Positions 13,594 to 17,908 of a stretch of 17,908 nucleotides of DNA are shown here, one piece after another. Made by a program: the position numbers and the translations under genes. The DNA comes from JBMNTQ01 sp050945815 (lineage in GTDB: Bacteria; Bacillota; Clostridia; Christensenellales; JBMNTQ01): contig JBMNTQ010000021.1 in NCBI GenBank assembly GCA_050945815.1, forward strand, positions 1 through 17,908, written 5' to 3'. How positions within the stretch are numbered: position 1 is the first letter of the stretch; each line of letters starts with the position of its first letter. A model generated the notes under the pieces. It made no database searches. It worked only from the letters and a program-made list of their open reading frames with translations, and was not told where the DNA came from.

Positions 13594-16209
13594 TTACACT
13601 CCTTCCAAAGCTCTAAGCCTTTCCTCTACCTTCACAAGCATTTCTTCATACCGCAGAAGCTTGCCACGCTCCTCCTCCACTACAGCCGATGGAGCCTTCT
13701 TCACAAAGCCCGGGTTTCCCAGCTTCCCCTCAGCGCGCCGGATCTCTCCGGAAAGCTTGTCCAGCTCTTTAGACAGCCGAGCATGCTCCTTGTCCACATC
13801 CACCAGTTCCTCCAGAGGTATAAACGCTTGTGCCGCCGGGCAAACCACGGAAACCACCTTCCCCGCCGGCCTGCTGTTCGCAACGATCACTTCGTTTGCA
13901 TAAGCAAGACGCATCAAGATGCCCCGTGCCTGCTCAAACACAGCCCCATCGCCCTCCACCATCAACACCACCCTAGTCTTACGGGATGGGGGCACATTCA
14001 TCTCTGCACGCACATTGCGCACCGCGCGAATCACGTCCATCACGCCCTGCATCTTATCCGCACCGGCTAGATCCGCTTTGCTAAGCTGCGGCCAAGGCGA
14101 CCGCATAATGCTGCCTTCCCCATAGTTCGAGAAAATTTCCTCGGTGATAAAGGGCATAACCGGATGCAACAGCTTCAGCGTATCTTTGAGCACATAGCAT
14201 AAAACGCTCGTAACCCTGCGCTTCTTCTCCTCGTCGTCTCCATAAAGCCGCTCCTTCGCCATCTCAATATACCAATCACAAAATTCATTCCAAATAAATT
14301 CATAAAGCGCCGAGGAAGCAAGCCCTAGTTCATACTGCTCCAAGTGGTCGGTTACCGCTTTTATTGTATCATTCAGCCGCCCTAAAATCCACTCATCCGC
14401 TATGTCTAATTTTGTAAAATCTACAGGCATGGGCCTCTCATCTACATTCATCCACACAAAACGCGCCGCATTCCATATTTTATTAGCAAAATTCCGGCCT
14501 GCCTCCACCTTCTCCCAGTAAAAGCGCATGTCATTGCCCGCACTAATCCCAGAAGTCAGGCTGAAGCGCAAAGCGTCTGCACCATACTTCTCAATCACTT
14601 CCAAAGGATCGATCCCATTACCCAGAGATTTCGACATCTTCCTGCCCTGGGCATCCCGGATAATACCATGCACCAAAACATCATGGAACGGGATTTCGCC
14701 CATATTCTCCAGTCCAAACACGATCATACGCGCCACCCAGAAAAAAATGATATCATATCCCGTCACTAAAACGCTGGTCGGATAGAAATAATCCAGGTCT
14801 TTTGTCTCCTGTGGCCAGCCCAAAGTCGAAAACGGCCAAAGCCCCGAGCTAAACCAAGTATCCAACACATCCTCATCCTGCGTAAATCTCGAATCGCCGC
14901 AGGCCGGGCATTCCTGGGGCGGCTGTTTCGCCACCACAATCTCCCCACACCCGTCACAGTAATAAGCGGGAATCCGGTGCCCCCACCAAAGCTGTCTCGA
15001 AATACACCAGTCCCGGATATTCTCCATCCAGTTGAAATAAATCTTTTCAAACCGCTCGGGAACAAACCGCACCTTCCCCTCCCGCACAGCTGCCAGTGCA
15101 GGCTTGGCCAAAGGCTGCATGGAAACAAACCACTGTCGTGAAATCAGCGGTTCAATCGTGGTGTCACAGCGGTAACATTGCCCAACGTTATGGGAATAAT
15201 CCGTCACTTTCTCCAAAACACCCAAGGCCTTCAGCTCCTCCACCAGCAAAGGCCGAGCCTCCAAGCGATCCATGCCGCAATATTCCCCGCCCATCTCATT
15301 GATGGTACCATCGTCGTTCATCATCCGGATAATCGGCAAATCATGCCGCGCCGCCACCTCAAAGTCGTTGGGATCGTGGGCCGGCGTCATCTTGACAGCA
15401 CCGGTGCCAAAATCGGGGTCCACATATTCGTCCGCCACAATAGGAATCTCCCGTCCCACAATAGGCAGCACCACCGTTTTCCCCACAAACCCCGCATAAC
15501 GCTCATCACCGGGGTTCACAGCCACACCGGTATCCCCCAGCATGGTCTCCGGCCGTGTGGTGGCCACCACGACAAAGCCGCTGCCGTCCGACAACGGATA
15601 CCGTATGTGCCAGAGGCAGGATGCCTGCTCCTCATATTCCACCTCAGCGTCGGAGAGAGCTGTTCTACACTGAGGGCACCAGTTGGTGATGCGATTACCC
15701 CGGTAAATCAACCCTTTCTCATACAGCTTGATAAAGGTCTCCAGCACAGCCTCGCTGCATCCTTCATCCATAGTAAAGCGTTCCCGCTTCCAGTCGCAAG
15801 AAGCCCCGAGCTTGCGCAGTTGCTGCACAATCCGCCCCCCATACTGCTCCTTCCATTCCCATGCCTTCTCCAAAAAAGCCTCACGGCCAATCTGCTCCTT
15901 GTCCATACCCTCCTGGGCCAGCTGGTCTACAATTTTCACTTCCGTAGCAATACTGGCGTGGTCTGTGCCAGGCAGCCACAACGCACAATATCCCTGCATC
16001 CGCTTAAACCGGGTCAAAATATCCTGCATGGTATTGTCCAGCGCATGGCCCATATGCAGCTGTCCGGTGATATTGGGCGGCGGCATCACGATAGTAAAAG
16101 GCTGCTTCCCTTCATCCGGCTCATCATGGAAAAAGCCGCCCTGCTCCCATCCGTCATACAAACGCTGTTCGATAGCTGCTGCGTCATATACCTTGTCCAT
16201 CTCTTTCAT
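13594..16209 (-). CDS. valS: Valyl-tRNA synthetase
   Basis: A complete class I valyl-tRNA synthetase of 871 residues, close to the Bacillus enzyme in length. It charges tRNA-Val and edits misactivated threonine. The HIGH motif appears as HMGH (52-55) within PPPNITGQLHMGHALD, and KMSKS is at 524-528. The editing (CP1) domain contains TTRPETMLGDTGVAV. Zn-knuckle-like CxxC pairs occur (CDGCGE, CPACGD). The C-terminal 65 or so residues form the coiled-coil arm (LSKELDKLSGEIRRAEGKLG). The start is ATG at 16207-16209 with GGGAG ten bases upstream; an ATG three codons later is also possible. Expression is governed by a Val T-box leader. folC follows after six bases. Confidence 0.98.
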   Translation of the reverse strand: MKEMDKVYDAAAIEQRLYDGWEQGGFFHDEPDEGKQPFTIVMPPPNITGQLHMGHALDNTMQDILTRFKRMQGYCALWLPGTDHASIATEVKIVDQLAQEGMDKEQIGREAFLEKAWEWKEQYGGRIVQQLRKLGASCDWKRERFTMDEGCSEAVLETFIKLYEKGLIYRGNRITNWCPQCRTALSDAEVEYEEQASCLWHIRYPLSDGSGFVVVATTRPETMLGDTGVAVNPGDERYAGFVGKTVVLPIVGREIPIVADEYVDPDFGTGAVKMTPAHDPNDFEVAARHDLPIIRMMNDDGTINEMGGEYCGMDRLEARPLLVEELKALGVLEKVTDYSHNVGQCYRCDTTIEPLISRQWFVSMQPLAKPALAAVREGKVRFVPERFEKIYFNWMENIRDWCISRQLWWGHRIPAYYCDGCGEIVVAKQPPQECPACGDSRFTQDEDVLDTWFSSGLWPFSTLGWPQETKDLDYFYPTSVLVTGYDIIFFWVARMIVFGLENMGEIPFHDVLVHGIIRDAQGRKMSKSLGNGIDPLEVIEKYGADALRFSLTSGISAGNDMRFYWEKVEAGRNFANKIWNAARFVWMNVDERPMPVDFTKLDIADEWILGRLNDTIKAVTDHLEQYELGLASSALYEFIWNEFCDWYIEMAKERLYGDDEEKKRRVTSVLCYVLKDTLKLLHPVMPFITEEIFSNYGEGSIMRSPWPQLSKADLAGADKMQGVMDVIRAVRNVRAEMNVPPSRKTRVVLMVEGDGAVFEQARGILMRLAYANEVIVANSRPAGKVVSVVCPAAQAFIPLEELVDVDKEHARLSKELDKLSGEIRRAEGKLGNPGFVKKAPSAVVEEERGKLLRYEEMLVKVEERLRALEGV

Positions 16210-16240
16210 ATTTGTTCGTCTCCCTCGTGCATTAAACTAT

Positions 16241-16505
16241 AAAAATAGCGGCCCATCCCCTCCAAGGACGAAACGGCCGCGGTACCACCTTGCTTTACAG
16301 CCTGCAAAAACAAAACCAGGCTATCTTTTATAAGCTGTTAACGCTGCTCAAGCGGACGGAACTACAAAACAAATTCCTCTCATCCCGCCGGGCTTATCCG
16401 AAGCGACCTTCACGCCCCCATTTCCCGTAAGAACCCTCCCAGCGCGGAAAACTTCTCCGCAGGCTCTCTCTCTTGCCGGCCAAAGGCGCTACTCCTCTTC
16501 CCCAA
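16241..16505 (-). promoter_or_regulatory. T-box riboswitch of valS (Val-specific)
   Basis: The T-box core AAGGTGGTACCGCGG is at 16277-16291 on the minus strand. It is followed by the competing terminator: arms GCGGCC (16275-16280) and GGCCGC (16248-16253), then TATTTTTAT. Stem I shows AGUA (16490-16493), the purine-rich AG tract, and GAA-G-GUC-G, giving specifier GUC (16405-16407), a valine codon. The UGGU in the core pairs with ACCA of uncharged tRNA-Val. Uncharged tRNA stabilises the antiterminator and allows valS-folC transcription. The leader begins just after the pgsA stop, and I found no convincing promoter of its own. Confidence 0.95.
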
Positions 16506-16510
16506 ATCCC

Positions 16511-17047
16511 TTACTTTTTCAAAAAATACGGCTTGATAATTCGGTAATATGCATACTGAACAAAAGCCACCATCGCAAAAATCAATGCAATATAAAACAC
16601 ATAGAGATGATAGGGCGCCACGCGATCGTAGAAAAATGTCATCACAACGCCAATACCGAAAATACCGGTAGCCAGCTTGCCCATCGTATCCGCATAGACC
16701 ACCACATCTCTGCGCTTATATAAAATAATTCCGCCGATAATCAACGAAAGCTCCTTCACCAGCACCACAATCAAGATCCATAGATCAATCCAGCGGTTAG
16801 AATAAAAGCAAATCAGCGTCGTCATCAGCAAAAGCTTGTCGGCCAGCGGGTCCAAAAGCTTCCCCTTGTCCGATATAGCATCCCATTTACGGGCCAAATA
16901 ACCATCTAACAAGTCCGTAAACCATGCGACCATATAGGTTATCAGGGCAGCCATATAGCTGTCTGTCACAAAAAAAACAAGGAATACGCCAATCAAGCAA
17001 AAACGCAGTCCTGTTAAATAATTGGGTATCTTTTTTTTCAAATCCAA
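16511..17047 (-). CDS. pgsA: CDP-diacylglycerol-glycerol-3-phosphate 3-phosphatidyltransferase
   Basis: A 178-residue membrane enzyme that makes phosphatidylglycerol-phosphate from CDP-diacylglycerol and glycerol-3-phosphate. The complete CDP-alcohol phosphotransferase signature is present: Asp45, Asp48-Gly49, Ala52-Arg53, Gly62, Asp66 and Asp70 with standard spacing. The N-terminus IPNYLTGLRFCLIG is typical of PgsA, and about six membrane helices are expected. I chose a TTG start at 17045-17047 because GGGGG lies seven bases upstream; the TTG two codons earlier is too close to it. Within this fold the exact alcohol acceptor cannot be proven from sequence, but size and N-terminus favour PgsA. 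It has its own promoter and may read through into the valS T-box. Confidence 0.92.
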   Translation of the reverse strand: MDLKKKIPNYLTGLRFCLIGVFLVFFVTDSYMAALITYMVAWFTDLLDGYLARKWDAISDKGKLLDPLADKLLLMTTLICFYSNRWIDLWILIVVLVKELSLIIGGIILYKRRDVVVYADTMGKLATGIFGIGVVMTFFYDRVAPYHLYVFYIALIFAMVAFVQYAYYRIIKPYFLKK

Positions 17048-17114
17048 AACCAATCCCCCGAAATCCCTGCTAACTTCTGTTTGCTGTTAACTTCTCTGCA
17101 TTAGGTTAATTACA

Positions 17115-17143
17115 AAAATATCAAATTACAGCCTAAAAGTCAA
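17115..17143 (-). promoter_or_regulatory. pgsA promoter
   Basis: On the minus strand, TTGACT (17138-17143), 17 bp and TATTTT (17115-17120) preceded by TGA (extended -10). The leader is about 60 nt. Confidence 0.78.
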
Positions 17144-17353
17144 TGCTTAATGCGATTGTCCATCCATTCTACGCTTCTTTTGTCAATCCAAGTCTTCCTG
17201 TTTTCTCCGCTATTTTGCCCATATATCCCCAATCCCACTCCCCGCATGAATCTTTTCGCAAAAAAAGTGCACACTAAAAGCAGCCCCTATGGCTCTCCTT
17301 TTGTAAAATTCTCCATATTTATGGCGCTATCTTGACTTCCTTATAGGGTTTTT
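17144..17353. other. Intergenic stretch without a supported gene
   Basis: This is the left part of the roughly 410-nt gap between pgsA and the XRE-type gene. It holds short unsupported frames only. TTGACT occurs at 17332-17337 on the plus strand but lacks a good -10 at the proper distance. The remainder of the gap carries the tandem repeat at 17354-17393 and a small hairpin (ATAGC-TTT-GCTAT then GCTTTTTT, about 17411-17430) that could be a weak terminator or attenuator on the plus strand. Confidence 0.5.
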
Positions 17354-17393
17354 TCGGTTTATTCAACCAGTAGTCGGTTTATTCAACCATTAG
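17354..17393 (+). repeat. Tandem 20-bp direct repeat, probable operator
   Basis: Two adjacent copies of TCGGTTTATTCAACCANTAG (17354-17373 and 17374-17393) differ at one position. Each contains the small dyad GGTT-TATTC-AACC. The 20-bp period places both on nearly the same face of the helix. A degenerate third GTTTATT lies at 17440-17446. Located about 75 bp upstream of an XRE-type gene, they are good candidates for its autoregulatory binding sites. Confidence 0.7.
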
Positions 17394-17467
17394 AGGGTAA
17401 GCTTTTTCAAATAGCTTTGCTATGCTTTTTTATGAGGCAGTTTATTTGAATGAGGAGGTGCGTACTC

Positions 17468-17710
17468 TTGACTTATTCCCAGGCTATCGCCCAGAGAATC
17501 ATGAAATTATGCGCACAGCGCCAAATTACACTCAACAAGCTAGCGACGCTGTCCGGCGTTACCCAGTCCACCCTGGACAACATCATCAAGGGAAACAGTA
17601 AAAATCCCAGCATCCGAACCCTGCACCGCCTTTCCGCAGGCTTCGGTATAACAGTCTCCGAGTTACTGGATTTTCCCGAACTGCAAGACGCTACCTTCGA
17701 TGACGATTAA
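17468..17710 (+). CDS. Small XRE/Cro-CI-type helix-turn-helix regulator
   Basis: An 80-residue DNA-binding protein, almost only the HTH domain: MTYSQAIAQRIMKLCAQRQI, then the HTH core TLNKLATLSGVTQSTLDNIIKG, then NPSIRTLHRLSAGFGITVSELLDF and an acidic end (ATFDDD). This is the common single-domain Cro/CI type found in Firmicutes chromosomes and mobile elements. I chose a TTG start at 17468-17470 because AGGAGG lies nine bases upstream; the ATG at 17450 has no ribosome-binding site and would include that site as coding. No partner gene follows, and it ends near a bidirectional terminator. Tandem repeats upstream suggest autoregulation. Its targets are unknown. Confidence 0.88.
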   Translation: MTYSQAIAQRIMKLCAQRQITLNKLATLSGVTQSTLDNIIKGNSKNPSIRTLHRLSAGFGITVSELLDFPELQDATFDDD

Positions 17711-17788
17711 GCCTTACGCACTCGTTATGCCATCAAACCATTACCCACGCCGTTTCCAAAAGGCTTTGTTCTAGAACCTTCTTCCAGC

Positions 17789-17826
17789 AAAAAAGGCTCC
17801 GAAACACCCTCGCGCCGGAGCCTTTT
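17789..17826. terminator. Bidirectional rho-independent terminator
   Basis: The perfect 11-bp arms AAAAGGCTCCG (17791-17801) and CGGAGCCTTTT (17816-17826) have T-rich tails on both strands, giving TTTTTT on the minus strand. It serves the XRE-type gene (+) and the partial minus-strand gene at the right edge. Confidence 0.9.
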
Positions 17827-17839
17827 GACAAATCCTTAT

Positions 17840-17908
17840 TTAAACAAACAAATCTCGCTGCCCGTCGCTCAACTTCTGTAGGTTGCCTACAATCAGTTCA
17901 CGGACATC
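17840..17908 (-). CDS. C-terminal end of an unidentified gene
   Basis: An open minus-strand frame entering from the right edge and ending at TAA (17840-17842). The last 22 residues read DVRELIVGNLQKLSDGQRDL followed by FV. The sequence is hydrophilic and helical and resembles the tails of some HTH regulators, but it is too short to name. A terminator hairpin begins 13 nt beyond the stop, which supports a real gene end. Confidence 0.6.
   Translation of the reverse strand, partial: DVRELIVGNLQKLSDGQRDLFV

Noticed and set aside
12469..14070. 533-codon plus-strand open frame
   Set aside because: Lies opposite folC and valS, both unmistakable by motifs. Its His/Gln/Arg-rich composition is typical of an antisense shadow, and no ribosome-binding site or family match is seen.
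15178..16242. 354-codon plus-strand open frame
   Set aside because: Antisense to valS and its leader; shadow composition.
17140..17274. 44-codon minus-strand frame starting at a GTG
   Set aside because: Weak ribosome-binding context, and its end overlaps the -35 box of the pgsA promoter; no family resemblance.
17411..17430. Strong plus-strand terminator before the XRE-type gene
   Set aside because: The stem is only 5 bp with a 3-nt loop and no gene lies upstream on that strand; noted only as a possible weak attenuator.
1..17908. CRISPR array, insertion sequence, integrase or prophage
   Set aside because: No regularly spaced repeats, transposase, integrase or phage structural genes were seen; the single holin-like gene is not enough to call a prophage.

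Overview
The window reads as chromosomal DNA from a low-to-moderate-GC member of the Bacillota, most likely class Clostridia. The grounds are the tig / clpP / clpX / lonA / engB gene order, a T-box leader on valS, a DUF4364 gene, strong Shine-Dalgarno sites paired with TTG and GTG starts, and a Firmicutes-type 6S RNA. I cannot place the family. Nearly everything is on the minus strand; only the DUF4364 gene and a small XRE-type regulator read on the plus strand.

Region 1 (1-6185, minus) is a protein quality-control block: trigger factor (tig), then clpP-clpX, then lon, then the start of engB (ysxC). tig, clpP and possibly lon have separate promoters. clpP carries a near-perfect CIRCE (HrcA) operator in its 5' leader. 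A second perfect palindrome is interleaved with it, the most striking regulatory structure in the window. clpX ends at a clear terminator.

Region 2 (6270-10050, minus) is accessory: a two-gene operon of small three-helix membrane proteins (one DUF4190-like), a YjbQ/UPF0047 protein, a solitary LLH-type phage holin with no other phage gene near it, and a large GT-C (family 39-like) membrane glycosyltransferase.

Region 3 (10159-10620, minus) is an RNA cluster: tRNA-Val(GAC), then a 6S RNA starting a few bases after the tRNA CCA end, then tRNA-Gln(CUG) with its own consensus promoter.

Region 4 (10717-12160) holds the DUF4364 winged-helix gene (+) and a convergent, 3'-overlapping gene for a cysteine-rich YVTN-type beta-propeller (-).

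Region 5 (12273-17143, minus) is a pgsA - valS - folC unit. A Val T-box riboswitch lies between pgsA and valS. Its specifier (GUC) and acceptor contact (UGGU) match the anticodon and 3' end of the tRNA-Val encoded upstream. The unit ends at a strong terminator after folC.

Region 6 (17144-17908) holds a gene-poor stretch with tandem 20-bp direct repeats, a small XRE-type regulator (+), a bidirectional terminator, and the last 22 codons of an unidentified minus-strand gene. I saw no CRISPR array, IS element, integrase or broken gene.
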